Assembly: GCF_022483985.1 (NCBI RefSeq)
Contig: NZ_JAKVME010000001.1
Coordinates: forward strand, 1,922,001 to 1,986,000
Origin: Acetobacter sp.
GTDB lineage: Bacteria; Pseudomonadota; Alphaproteobacteria; Acetobacterales; Acetobacteraceae
Length of the DNA: 64,000 nucleotides
Direction: 5' to 3'
How positions within the stretch are numbered: position 1 is the stretch's first letter; every line of letters starts with the position of its first letter. A program made the translations under genes and the position numbers. Below are positions 25,938-36,658 of this stretch, piece after piece. Under the pieces are notes generated by a model. The model saw nothing but the letters and a program-made list of their open reading frames with translations, was not told the origin of the DNA and did no database searches.

Positions 25938-27296
25938 TTATGCCACATTCACAAGAGCGGCATTGATGGCTTCCGCCGCATCCCGCCCGTCACGCACCGC
26001 AGCGACCGTCAGATCTTCGCCCGGAGTGCAGTCTCCGCCAGCATACACGCCCTTCATGCTGGTGCGATATTCCGCATCCACCAGAATCCGCCCGTTCTGG
26101 ATTGCAATATCTTCACCGCTGATCGGGTCATGGCAGAAAACCTGACCTACCGCCTTCAGCACCATATCCGCCGGCACAAGGAATCTGTCGTCAGCGTTGT
26201 AGACAGGCTTTCCTGCCTCATTCAGAGAGCCGCGTGAAAACTCCACGCCCGCCAGAACCCCCTGCTCCTGCACGATCGCCACGGGTGACGCCCACAGACG
26301 AACAGTAACGCCGTTCGTCTGCGCCCATTCCCGTTCGACCGCCGTTGCCGACATGTTTTCCGCACCACGACGATAAACCAGCGTCACTTCATCCGCGCCA
26401 AGCCGACGCGCCTGCACAGCAGCATCAACCGCCGTGTTACCGCCACCAATCACCACGACCCGCCTGCCGACAGGCACATCGGCTTTCGGCAGGGACCGTA
26501 GCGTTTCGATGAAGGAGACCGCGTCCTGAACGCCATCCAGCGTCTCACCTTCCATCTCCAGTTGCCGGACACCGGTGAGACCAATCGAAAGAAAGACAGC
26601 GTCATGATCCTTTTTAAGGTCTCCGACGCTGAAATCGACACCGAGCGTCTTGCCGCCGACAATCGAAATCCCTCCGACCGCAAGAAGGAAATCCACCTCC
26701 TTCTGCGCGAAATCATCTGAAAGCTTATAGGCCGCAACGCCATATTCATTCAGGCCGCCTGCTTTCGCATGACGGTCATACAGCACGACGTCATGCCCAT
26801 ACATGGCGAGACGATGGGCGCATGCCAGACCTGCTGGCCCCGCTCCCACAATCGCCACGCGGCGTCCTGTTTCCGGCTGGCGACGGAAAGGCTGACCGCC
26901 ATGCCCCATCTGCCAGTCCGTCGCATGACGCTGCAACTGACCGATCCGAACGGGCCGCCCTTCCTCAAGCGTGTTATGGACACATTTCTGCTCACACAGA
27001 ATCTCGGTCGGACAGACCCTGGCGCAGGAACCGCCAAGGATATTCGAGTCGAGAATGGTACGGGCCGACCCCTGCATGTTGCCTGTTGCAATCGCCCGGA
27101 TGAAACGGGGAATATCAATACTGGTCGGGCAGGCTTCGATGCATGGCGCGTCATAGCAGTAGAAGCAGCGCTCCGCTTCCACCAGCGCCTGCTCATGGGA
27201 CAACGGTGGATGCGCATCGGAAAAGTTACGAGTGAGCTCCAGATCAGTCAGACGACCGCTTAGGATATCGGGGGATGGCATTGGCTGTGTATCCAT
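25938..27296 (-). CDS. preT: Dihydropyrimidine dehydrogenase subunit PreT
   Basis: 452 residues from the ATG at 27296 (MDTQPMPSPDIL); the longer frame to 27359 would run through the operator, so I reject it. N-terminal iron-sulfur cysteines (CFYCYDAPCIEAC, CARVCPTEILCEQKC) are followed by two dinucleotide folds, AIVGAGPAGLACA for FAD and VVVIGGGNTAVDAA for NAD(P). It passes electrons from NADH to PreA. It heads the preT-preA-M20 unit, with a RutR-type palindrome 56 bp upstream. Confidence 0.94.
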   Translation of the reverse strand: MDTQPMPSPDILSGRLTDLELTRNFSDAHPPLSHEQALVEAERCFYCYDAPCIEACPTSIDIPRFIRAIATGNMQGSARTILDSNILGGSCARVCPTEILCEQKCVHNTLEEGRPVRIGQLQRHATDWQMGHGGQPFRRQPETGRRVAIVGAGPAGLACAHRLAMYGHDVVLYDRHAKAGGLNEYGVAAYKLSDDFAQKEVDFLLAVGGISIVGGKTLGVDFSVGDLKKDHDAVFLSIGLTGVRQLEMEGETLDGVQDAVSFIETLRSLPKADVPVGRRVVVIGGGNTAVDAAVQARRLGADEVTLVYRRGAENMSATAVEREWAQTNGVTVRLWASPVAIVQEQGVLAGVEFSRGSLNEAGKPVYNADDRFLVPADMVLKAVGQVFCHDPISGEDIAIQNGRILVDAEYRTSMKGVYAGGDCTPGEDLTVAAVRDGRDAAEAINAALVNVA

Positions 27297-27351
27297 CAAG
27301 ATTCTGTTCGTCCTGATGGTGGAGAATTTAATCCGGTTACGCAACATTTTT

Positions 27352-27367
27352 CTGACCATTTAGTCAG
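27352..27367. promoter_or_regulatory. RutR-type operator before preT
   Basis: CTGACCATTTAGTCAG is a nearly perfect 16-bp palindrome. The E. coli RutR box is TTGACCAnnTGGTCAA. Two relatives lie at 29940 and 32729, each in front of other genes of this locus, and a RutR-like regulator is encoded at 34168-34845. Confidence 0.75.
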
Positions 27368-27382
27368 CTTTTTATCGGACAC

Positions 27383-27416
27383 AAAAAAAGCCCGGCAGTT
27401 TTCACTGACGGGCTTT
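27383..27416 (-). terminator. Terminator after the TonB receptor gene
   Basis: On the minus strand AAAGCCCGTCAGTGAAAAC pairs with CTGCCGGGCTTT and is followed by a run of seven T. It ends the receptor transcript just before the preT operator. Confidence 0.85.
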
Positions 27417-27436
27417 CCCTGATTGTCAAACAGAAA

Positions 27437-29854
27437 TCAGAAACCGGTGGACACCGAAAAAGAAACCGACAGAGGCGGCGCGAGTGTATAGGTCGGAGCC
27501 GAACCCGCCGTATACTGTGTCCCATGCAGACCCGTTGTGGCATGAGCGAAGGGCGTCATCGAATAAACGCCGTTTCGATAAAGCGAACCCGCCAGATTCT
27601 GGAAATTGAGCTGAATCTGGGGGGAATGCAGATACCAGACATTGGAGAAACGATAACCAACAGTCAGCGAGTCCGAGATATATGAATGTAATTTCTCATC
27701 ATTCATCAGTGTCGCATACTGCGATCCGACATATTTCAGGTTGAGATTAAGAAATATGTGACCGTTATCCCAGTCAATGCCCAATGCTCCCATTTCATGA
27801 GGTGTCTGGGCAGGCCGCTTCCCTTTGGTACGGAGGTAATCATTCAGATAATGAATATTCGAATCGGTGGTCGCATCGAGATATTCGAAACTGATATAGG
27901 GACGGAAATGACCAAAGATCGGTCGCGTTGCAAGCTGGACGTCGACGCCCCGTGATGTCTGATTACCAACATTCATCGTGGTCGCCATAGGCGCGCTACC
28001 GAAGTAACTCAGAACTCCCATCTGGCGGTTTGTGAAATTGTAATTGAAGAAAGAAATATCACCGACAAAGATGTCGTCATGATAGCGATAGCCGATTTCT
28101 TCATTAATCGAATATTCCGGCTTCACATTGTCCGATGGCGCCGTCGACATGCTGCCATTCACATTATACAGCTCGAACAGCGTATTGTTGTTGGGCATTT
28201 TGAAGCTGGTCGAACCACGCACATACAACTGATGATGGGAGTTGAATGTGTAACTGGCGCTGAACTGCGGCAGCGGTTCAAAAACATTCTGTCCACGATT
28301 CTGGATAATGTTGGGAACATAACTGTTCACCTTGCGATTGACCATCGCCAGACGCACGCCAGCCTGTAGTTCCAGCTTGTCATGCAGGAGCTTCAGCTTG
28401 TCCCCAAGATAAAGCATGTTCACCTGCGTAAAGGTGTTATGATTATTCAGGTACCACTTTTTACCTTCAGCAGTGCGGTAGATGCTTGGACCATAATCGC
28501 CATAAATATTGGCAGGACCACCATCATTCTGATTGATGTAGGATACCGGGGTCGCCTGATTGGTTCGTGACCATTCATACCACCAGCCAAAGGTGAGCGT
28601 GTTGATCCCTTTGGTCCATGTTACTTTCGCGTTATTACCTGTCCTGTGGTAACTGAAATAAAGTGGTGAGTAAACGGTCGTGCCATTGGCGACATTCACG
28701 TCTACAGGCTGATTGCCAGAAAAAGTCTGACCATCTTCAATCGTACTCACACCACCAATGCTGCCGGACCCCCACCAGAGATAAGGCGTATCATCAAACC
28801 GCAGACCGTCAGCCAGCTTCAGGGACAGCGGCGCGGAAGCAATCAGATTCTGGAAAGCATCAAGTCCGTACTTGTAATAGTTCGTCCGGTCGTTTTTATT
28901 GAAGTGGGAACTGTAATCCAGTTTCTTACCATACTGCGCGAACTGGTCCTTTGTCGGGTACATATCAAGCTGTAACTCATTGGTGTTGTAGCTGGCATTG
29001 AGCGTCCAGTTACTTTCCGGTGTGAAATCCTTCACCAGCTTGAAATCGACATGCTTGCGAGTGAACTTGCCCGGGCCACGCCAGTTATCTGATGCCGTAT
29101 TGGAAAAGGATGCGAAGGCACGCACGCCTGTTTTCCCGATATCACCGGTTTCCAGCCGCACGAACTCTCTGTGCATGTTATAGGAGCCATAGGAGAAATC
29201 GACAAAACCACCGCGCTTGTGGGATGGGTCGATCAGTTCGGCATAAGCGGCGCCAGCAGCAGCCGAGATACTTGGCGTATCAATATCGACTGATCCCGGC
29301 GTCAGAGAAACCGATTTCAGGTTGTCACCATCCGATGTCTGGTTGGCATAAAAGCCACCGTCGCCCACGTCATTGACCGGTGCACCATTATAGATCCAGC
29401 CGACATGGTCACCAGGGAGTCCGCGCAGGGTCAGGTTACCACCGGCAATACCATAGGGTTCAGTCAACGAGACAAAGGCGCTGGGCGTCAGTGACAGCAC
29501 CTGCACAGGATTGGCGGACGGAGGCTGCTTCGATATGAAATCCCTTGTTACAGACTGGATGGTTCCGGCACGCGTTTCGAGACGCATAAGACCGCCACCC
29601 GGCTGCCGTCCCGTCACACCCTGCGCGGAGGCTGTGCGGCCTGTCACTTGAATTGCTTCTCCGGGACCACTTGCCTTTATGGAACGCGGTCTGGAGGCAG
29701 CCGGTTTCCGTGCAACACCATGTCCAGCGGCAGCTTTTGTCGCCTTTGCAGGAAAGGTCGTCTCCTGAGCCACCGCCAGCTCAGTTAGAATTGTTTCTCC
29801 ACAGATCGTCCCCGCCAGGAGGAAATGAAAAACTGAAAGGCGTTTTCGGACCAT
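27437..29854 (-). CDS. TonB-dependent outer-membrane receptor
   Basis: 805 residues from the ATG at 29854 (MVRKRLSVFHFLLAG), with a signal peptide ending at AVAQ. It has a plug domain (about 85-215; VTRDFISKQPPSANPVQVLS, GGNLTLRGLPGDHVGWIYNG) and a long beta-barrel rich in alternating aromatic residues ending with LSVSFSVSTGF, the expected final Phe. It should import a scarce substrate using TonB energy. It sits between preT and a divergently transcribed oxygenase, and a RutR-type palindrome lies upstream. I therefore infer a pyrimidine- or nucleoside-related ligand; iron or thiamine cannot be excluded by sequence. Confidence 0.88.
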   Translation of the reverse strand: MVRKRLSVFHFLLAGTICGETILTELAVAQETTFPAKATKAAAGHGVARKPAASRPRSIKASGPGEAIQVTGRTASAQGVTGRQPGGGLMRLETRAGTIQSVTRDFISKQPPSANPVQVLSLTPSAFVSLTEPYGIAGGNLTLRGLPGDHVGWIYNGAPVNDVGDGGFYANQTSDGDNLKSVSLTPGSVDIDTPSISAAAGAAYAELIDPSHKRGGFVDFSYGSYNMHREFVRLETGDIGKTGVRAFASFSNTASDNWRGPGKFTRKHVDFKLVKDFTPESNWTLNASYNTNELQLDMYPTKDQFAQYGKKLDYSSHFNKNDRTNYYKYGLDAFQNLIASAPLSLKLADGLRFDDTPYLWWGSGSIGGVSTIEDGQTFSGNQPVDVNVANGTTVYSPLYFSYHRTGNNAKVTWTKGINTLTFGWWYEWSRTNQATPVSYINQNDGGPANIYGDYGPSIYRTAEGKKWYLNNHNTFTQVNMLYLGDKLKLLHDKLELQAGVRLAMVNRKVNSYVPNIIQNRGQNVFEPLPQFSASYTFNSHHQLYVRGSTSFKMPNNNTLFELYNVNGSMSTAPSDNVKPEYSINEEIGYRYHDDIFVGDISFFNYNFTNRQMGVLSYFGSAPMATTMNVGNQTSRGVDVQLATRPIFGHFRPYISFEYLDATTDSNIHYLNDYLRTKGKRPAQTPHEMGALGIDWDNGHIFLNLNLKYVGSQYATLMNDEKLHSYISDSLTVGYRFSNVWYLHSPQIQLNFQNLAGSLYRNGVYSMTPFAHATTGLHGTQYTAGSAPTYTLAPPLSVSFSVSTGF

Positions 29855-29939
29855 GTTCTCTTCCCGCTCCCGCATCGAAAAGCAAAGGTGATCAATGCAG
29901 GGTAACTATAATTTTTTAATCCGGATTCGCAACGATAAT

Positions 29940-29955
29940 TCGACCATCTGGTTAA
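29940..29955. promoter_or_regulatory. RutR-type operator, receptor/oxygenase divergent region
   Basis: TCGACCATCTGGTTAA matches the palindrome core GACCATnTGGT seen in the RutR box. It lies in the 212-bp gap between the receptor gene (minus) and the oxygenase gene (plus), so it could control both. Confidence 0.65.
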
Positions 29956-30066
29956 GTTTTTCTCTCCATCTCCTTTTCCCATCTTCCCCGTGCAAACAAA
30001 AACCTTTAAATAATAAGTATTTTCAATATAGTAAGACAAATCAATTGCGATCAGAGAATTCCGCCT

Positions 30067-31122
30067 ATGATCCTTACCGGCGATCCCGCCCCGCTGTTTC
30101 TACAGAAAGCCGATACGGGCTGGGGCCATTACAGTTTCGATATGGCTGCCGGACGGTATAGCCTGCTGATCTTCATGGCTTCAGCCCAGTCTCCTCCGGC
30201 GGCATGCGACACCGAAGCATTTCGCGGCCTTGCTGAGAAACGAAAGAGCGGTGTTCTGGAAATCTTCCGTGTCACTGGCGACAGTCGGGAGATCAGCCGT
30301 CCCGTTTCGGATCATGCCAGTCGCGACAGCATTGTGCTCTTTGACGATGATCAGGCCGTGCACAGGCTTTACGGTGCTGGCCCAGATGAAGCGCTCTGGA
30401 TTCTGGTCGATCCCATGCTCAGGATCAGACAGGTTCTTCCCGACAGTCCTGACGTAGCAAACCATCTGAACAAATGGCTGGACAAGCCCCCCCGTTTCCA
30501 GAACGGCCCCATCCCCGCACTCATGCTCGACAATGTGCTCGAACCAGAGTTCTGTCAGACGCTCATTTCTTACTATCACAGTCAGCCACAGAACTTCTCC
30601 GGCATTCTTACACGTGACAGTGACGGGACTGCCATCCAGACCGTCAGCCAGTCTTTCAAGCGCAGACATGACTGTGTTTTACGTGACAAAACTCTGGTTC
30701 AAGGTTTGCAGGCCCGGATCATCCGGCGTGTCGTTCCTGAAATCCGCAAGAGTTTTCAATGCACGGTTACCGGCATGGATCGCATGATCATCGGATGCTA
30801 TGACGCCGCCGAACTGGGTGGTTTCGGGCCACATCGCGATAATACGGTCAAAGGCGCGTTTCACAGACTTTTCGCCATTTCCCTTAATCTCAATCATGAT
30901 TTCAAGGGTGGTGAGCTGATCTTTCCCGAATTTTCAGATCAGGGATTTTGTCCGCCAACAGGAGGCGCTCTCATCTTTTCCAGCGCACTCATGCATGCCG
31001 TCTGCCCCGTCACAGAGGGCAAGCGTTATGCATGCCTTCCCTTCGCCTTCAACGAAGACTCCCTTGCCTATGCCCGCAGTCAGGAGGAAGTGACCGGACA
31101 AAAAACCTCCGATGCGAAATAG
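30067..31122 (+). CDS. 2-oxoglutarate/Fe(II) oxygenase with thioredoxin-like N-domain
   Basis: 351 residues in two parts. Residues 1-140 read as a peroxiredoxin/thioredoxin-like fold (LTGDPAPLFLQK, GRYSLLIFMAS), but the normal active-site Cys motif is not evident; Cys47 is the only candidate. Residues 150-330 form a prolyl-4-hydroxylase-type domain with iron ligands His256 and Asp258 (GPHRDN) and His310 (SSALMHAV), plus a basic residue at about 319-320 for 2-oxoglutarate. The pairing is known in some alphaproteobacterial proteins. Its neighbours and upstream operator link it to pyrimidine use; its substrate is unknown. Confidence 0.8.
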   Translation: MILTGDPAPLFLQKADTGWGHYSFDMAAGRYSLLIFMASAQSPPAACDTEAFRGLAEKRKSGVLEIFRVTGDSREISRPVSDHASRDSIVLFDDDQAVHRLYGAGPDEALWILVDPMLRIRQVLPDSPDVANHLNKWLDKPPRFQNGPIPALMLDNVLEPEFCQTLISYYHSQPQNFSGILTRDSDGTAIQTVSQSFKRRHDCVLRDKTLVQGLQARIIRRVVPEIRKSFQCTVTGMDRMIIGCYDAAELGGFGPHRDNTVKGAFHRLFAISLNLNHDFKGGELIFPEFSDQGFCPPTGGALIFSSALMHAVCPVTEGKRYACLPFAFNEDSLAYARSQEEVTGQKTSDAK

Positions 31123-31259
31123 GGTTCTTGCGTCAACAGTATCTATAACAATGCAGAACGCTGCCCCATCCATTTAACAGGTGGAGCAGCTTCACAGAGA
31201 CCGCTTACTTCTGCCCTCCGGGACAAAAGGCTCAGCCTGAAGACTTTCTTCAGATGTTT

Positions 31260-32723
<1,464 letters not shown>

Positions 32724-32728
32724 TTATT

Positions 32729-32744
32729 CTGACTATTTGGTCAA
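32729..32744. promoter_or_regulatory. RutR-type operator, hydA/permease divergent region
   Basis: CTGACTATTTGGTCAA differs from the E. coli RutR consensus TTGACCAnnTGGTCAA at two positions. It sits in the 126-bp gap between hydA (minus) and the permease gene (plus), about 43 bp before the permease ATG. Confidence 0.75.
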
Positions 32745-32786
32745 TAAGATATTTCAGAAACGAATCATGTTCTCAGGGAGAGCACC

Positions 32787-34247
32787 ATGAACGGCCCTTT
32801 ATCACCCCCACTGAGATCATCCCGCCTGATCAATGACGACCTGGCTCCGGTGACCCAACGCACATGGGGTGGCAAGGACTACCTGTTCCTGTGGATGTCC
32901 AACATTCACAGTGTGGCGGGCTATGTGACGGTCAGCAGCCTTTTTGTCATGGAATTGCCGCTTAAAGACGTGTTTCTCGCCCTGCTCCTCGGCATTCTCG
33001 TGGTGCAGGTGGCCTGCAACCTTGTCGCCGCTCCAAGCTTCCGTACAGGCGCGCCGTTTCCTGTCGTCGCCCGCATGACGTTCGGCGTTTATGGCGCCAT
33101 CCTCGCGGCGTTCATACGCGGGCTGATCGCCATCGGCTGGTATGGCATCCAGACCTGGCTTGCCTCCAACGCGCTTGTGGTGCTTGCCGTCAAGCTGTGG
33201 CCAGCCCTTGAACCCTGGGCCATCGCCTCGCAACATGGCTTTGTCGGACTGTCACTGGTCGGCTGGGCCGCCTTCATGACCGTGTGGACCCTGCAAATCA
33301 TGGTTTTCTGGAACGGTATGGATGCCATCCGCCATTTCATCGACTGGGCCGGCCCCATCATTTACGGCATGATGGTGCTGCTCGACGGGTGGCTGCTTGT
33401 CAGAACCGGCGGGCATGTCTCCTTTCACATGTTCCACACAGCAACACATCCGACCTTCAGCCAGCAGTTGTTCGGCATCGTGAATGCCATGGCACTCATC
33501 CTTGCCTATTTCTCGCCCATCATCCTCAATTTCGGCGATTTTTCCCGCTATGGCGTCAGCATGCGCGCCATCCGCAGCGGCAACTTCTGGGGGCTTCCCT
33601 TCAATCTTCTGGCGTTTGCCTCCCTGACACTGCTGACGATCGCCCTGACACTACCGGTCTTTGGTCATCTGATTTTCGACCCAGTGGAAACCGTCGTCAA
33701 AACCACAAGCCTGACCACAGCTCTTCTGGGCGTTCTGACCGTCGTTACGGCCACAATCGGCATCAATATTTCAGCGAACTTCGTCTCTGCCGCATTCGAT
33801 TTTTCGAATATCGCGCCGAACCATCTTTCATGGCGCAAGGGTGGACTGATCGCCGGGGCAGGCGCCATCATCGTCACACCGTGGAACCTCTATGCGCGGC
33901 CTGAACTGGTGCATCTCACGCTCGATGTGCTGGGAAGCTGCATCACACCGATGGTCGCCATTCTTCTGGCCGATTACTACGTGGTCAAAAAGCAGCATAT
34001 TCAGGCAGAGGCTCTTTATTCTTCTGACCGGAGCGGCGTCTACTGGTATCGCGGAGGTATCAATCCCGTCGCAATCAGCGCCCTTGTCACCGGCACGCTA
34101 TGCGGACTGAGTTTCATCTTCTTCGCTGCTTTCGCGCCGTATCGGAACCTATCCTGCATCGCCGGATTCACGACGGCGCTTGGGTTCTACCTTCTTCTGG
34201 CGCGGCTGTTTCCGCATCAATACACACAGAAGAAAGCAGTTGCATGA
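32787..34247 (+). CDS. NCS1 pyrimidine/hydantoin permease
   Basis: 486 residues with about 12 membrane helices. The start (LAPVTQRTWGGKDYLFLWMS) and WYGIQTWLASNA are typical of NCS1 nucleobase-cation symporters such as uracil, allantoin and hydantoin transporters. AGGGAGAG precedes the ATG. It should bring pyrimidine or hydantoin across the inner membrane to feed PreTA and HydA. Its 3' end overlaps the convergent regulator gene by 80 bp. Confidence 0.92.
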   Translation: MNGPLSPPLRSSRLINDDLAPVTQRTWGGKDYLFLWMSNIHSVAGYVTVSSLFVMELPLKDVFLALLLGILVVQVACNLVAAPSFRTGAPFPVVARMTFGVYGAILAAFIRGLIAIGWYGIQTWLASNALVVLAVKLWPALEPWAIASQHGFVGLSLVGWAAFMTVWTLQIMVFWNGMDAIRHFIDWAGPIIYGMMVLLDGWLLVRTGGHVSFHMFHTATHPTFSQQLFGIVNAMALILAYFSPIILNFGDFSRYGVSMRAIRSGNFWGLPFNLLAFASLTLLTIALTLPVFGHLIFDPVETVVKTTSLTTALLGVLTVVTATIGINISANFVSAAFDFSNIAPNHLSWRKGGLIAGAGAIIVTPWNLYARPELVHLTLDVLGSCITPMVAILLADYYVVKKQHIQAEALYSSDRSGVYWYRGGINPVAISALVTGTLCGLSFIFFAAFAPYRNLSCIAGFTTALGFYLLLARLFPHQYTQKKAVA

Positions 34248-34845
34248 TGGTGCTCAGGCCATCGTCATAATCGCTTTTCAGCAGTTTCTTTCGCCCCAGA
34301 ACGGCTGCAAACTGCACCTGCATATCGGCGTAGGACTGTGTCATGGACCAGAGCAGGAACATGAAGTGCGGAACATTCACCGCCTTCATCTGGTCCCGCT
34401 CCTGCCAGATTCTGAAAACTTCTGACAGTCTCTCCACATGCTCTTTCAGCGTGATTTTCAGAAAATCCTCGATCTGGCCACCGCCAGACAGAAGTTCCTG
34501 CATAAAGAGCCGGGAAACCTCCGGCTTACGCCGGGAGAAAACGATTTTCGCCTGAACGTATTTCAGCAGACCGTCATAAGGTCTGTTCTTTTCTGAAATC
34601 CAAGCATCGGCATCAGCCAGCCAACCATCAAGAAAACGCTCCAGCGTCGCGTGATAGAGCTTTTCCTTGGTACTGAAATAATAAAGGACATTCGCCTTGG
34701 GCAGATCACAGACCCGGGCGATCTCATCAACACGAGCGCCAGAAAAACCATGACAAGAAAAGACTTTTTCCGCCGCGTCCAGAATATGACCTGTCATGTT
34801 CTCGCGCAAAGACCCTACGGGCCGGTTTCCGTCTTTCTGCCTCAT
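34168..34845 (-). CDS. rutR: RutR-like TetR-family regulator
   Basis: 225 residues. The N-terminal helix-turn-helix domain (about 15-65; ILDAAEKVFSCHGFSGARVDEIARVCDLPKANVLYYFSTKEKLY) has a recognition helix very like RutR, and the C-terminal domain (KIVFSRRKPEVSRLFMQELLSGG) is the RutR/YcdC type. RutR senses uracil or thymine. Three RutR-type boxes in this locus, and no such box before its own gene, suggest it controls the catabolic units but not itself through that site. Convergent 80-bp overlap with the permease gene. Confidence 0.85.
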   Translation of the reverse strand: MRQKDGNRPVGSLRENMTGHILDAAEKVFSCHGFSGARVDEIARVCDLPKANVLYYFSTKEKLYHATLERFLDGWLADADAWISEKNRPYDGLLKYVQAKIVFSRRKPEVSRLFMQELLSGGGQIEDFLKITLKEHVERLSEVFRIWQERDQMKAVNVPHFMFLLWSMTQSYADMQVQFAAVLGRKKLLKSDYDDGLSTIMQLLSSVCIDAETAAPEEGRTQAPS

Positions 34846-34957
34846 TGAATTTTCTGTCTCTTGCTTGCTGTAACCTTCATCCGACGATTATGCCACACGA
34901 CCCTCGCCCATGCATGACCGCAGCATGTCGAAGCGTATCATCAGCCGCCGTCAGAAG

Positions 34958-34989
34958 CAGGCAGGCGTCTCGTGCGTGGCGCCTGCCTG
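34958..34989 (-). terminator. Stem-loop after rnj
   Basis: A perfect 10-bp stem (CAGGCAGGCG and CGCCTGCCTG) with a 12-base loop lies just past the RNase J stop codon on the minus strand. The T-tract is poor (CTTCTGA), so it may be a processing barrier or a weak terminator. Confidence 0.5.
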
Positions 34990-34999
34990 ATCGATCACG

Positions 35000-36649
35000 T
35001 CAGACGCGAAGGACGTGTACGTCCACGAGCGGACGTTTCTGCAGCTTGCGCCCCAGAGCCCGACGCAGCGCCGTCTTGGCGGCCTCCCGGAAGGAGACGT
35101 CATCCATGCGCAGTTCATCCGGAATCTCGTCGATCGCGTTGGAGAACTCTTCCTGAACACGAATGCTTTCCGGCTCTCCTGCTTCCAGCAGACCCGGCGC
35201 GCTGATCTTCGGCTCGCCGATGACGTAGCCTTCGTCATCCACCGCGACACTGGCGATGATAATGCCGTTGAACAGCATCTTGCGACGGGCAGACAGAACA
35301 TCGCCGTCCATCGCCAGCAGACGGTTGCCATCCACAGCCAGACGTCCGGTAGGCGCGGTGTCGACCACCTGCACAGCACCGGGCGCGAGGTTCAGGATAT
35401 CGCCGTCTTCCAGCAGGATCGAGGCGATGCCCTTCTCCTGAGCCAGAGCCGCATGGGCCGTCAGGTGACGCCATTCGCCATGTGTCGGCACAGCGTATTG
35501 CGGACGGATCAGGTCATACATCATCCGCACGTCATCAGCCGTGGCATGGCCGGAGCAGTGGATCATGTACCCTTCCTTGTCCGTGATGACACGGACGCCG
35601 TTACGGGTCAGATTGTCCTGCACCTGCATGATCGCGCGCTCGTTGCCCGGGATCATGCGGCTCGAATAGATGACCGTATCCCCTTCTCCGAGCGCGACGG
35701 TCTGATGCGTGTCCGAGGCGATCCGCGACAGCGCCGAGCGGGGCTCGCCCTGACTGCCGGTGATGATCATGACGATCTTGTCGTCCTCGACATTGTTGAT
35801 CTCGTATTCCGGCAGGAACGGCAGCACGCCCGAGAGGTAGCCGCACTCACGCGCCGCCACGTCGAGGTTGCGCAGCGAACGACCGACCAGCACCACGACA
35901 CGTCCGGCAGCCTGCGCCGCCATGGCGATGGTCTCAACGCGGGCGACATTGGACGCGAAGCAGGTAACGGCGATGCGTCCCGTCAGCGTTCCCATCAGTT
36001 CCGTCAGGCCCTGACGCACTTCGGCTTCCGAGCGCGAGGCACCGGGCGTCATCACGTTGGTACTGTCACACACCAGCGCCAGCACACCCTCGTCACCGAT
36101 TTCGCGCAGACGCTCGATATCGGTCGGCGGTCCGACCAGTGGCGTCGGGTCGATCTTCCAGTCGCCGGTATGCACCACCACGCCCTGCGGCGTGCGGATG
36201 GCCATCGCCTGCGCTTCCGGCACCGAATGGGTGACCGGGATGAACTCGATGTCGAATGGTCCGACATTGAAGCGTCCGCCGCAGGGGACCACGTGGATCT
36301 TCACCTGCTGGTCGAGACGGGCCTCACCGAGCTTGCGGCGCAGAACCGTTGCCGCAAACGACGTTGCGTAAATCGGGCACTCAAGGCGGGTCCAGAGGTG
36401 CGCCACCGCGCCGATGTGATCTTCATGAGCATGCGTGATGACCAGACCAGCCAGTTTGTCCCGACGCTCCATGATATAGGTCGGGTCCGGAACCAGAATT
36501 TCCGCTTCCGGCGTATCATTGCCGGAAAACCCGATACCGCAGTCAACCGCAAGCCATGTCTCTCCCAACCTGTAAAGGTTGAGATTCATGCCGATCTCGC
36601 CCGTTCCGCCAAGTGGCAGAAAGGCCAGACCGCCGTCCTTCTCTGTCAT
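35000..36649 (-). CDS. rnj: Ribonuclease J
   Basis: 549 residues. The metallo-beta-lactamase core carries THAHEDHIGA (about 72-81) and the beta-CASP domain follows, with GEWRHLTAHAALAQ late in the protein and a C-terminal domain from about 450. RNase J is a 5'-3' exo- and endoribonuclease in mRNA turnover and rRNA maturation, common in alphaproteobacteria. It follows coaX after 9 bp, the end of the nuo-birA-coaX-rnj run. Confidence 0.95.
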   Translation of the reverse strand: MTEKDGGLAFLPLGGTGEIGMNLNLYRLGETWLAVDCGIGFSGNDTPEAEILVPDPTYIMERRDKLAGLVITHAHEDHIGAVAHLWTRLECPIYATSFAATVLRRKLGEARLDQQVKIHVVPCGGRFNVGPFDIEFIPVTHSVPEAQAMAIRTPQGVVVHTGDWKIDPTPLVGPPTDIERLREIGDEGVLALVCDSTNVMTPGASRSEAEVRQGLTELMGTLTGRIAVTCFASNVARVETIAMAAQAAGRVVVLVGRSLRNLDVAARECGYLSGVLPFLPEYEINNVEDDKIVMIITGSQGEPRSALSRIASDTHQTVALGEGDTVIYSSRMIPGNERAIMQVQDNLTRNGVRVITDKEGYMIHCSGHATADDVRMMYDLIRPQYAVPTHGEWRHLTAHAALAQEKGIASILLEDGDILNLAPGAVQVVDTAPTGRLAVDGNRLLAMDGDVLSARRKMLFNGIIIASVAVDDEGYVIGEPKISAPGLLEAGEPESIRVQEEFSNAIDEIPDELRMDDVSFREAAKTALRRALGRKLQKRPLVDVHVLRV

Positions 36650-36658
36650 ATCGTTCTG

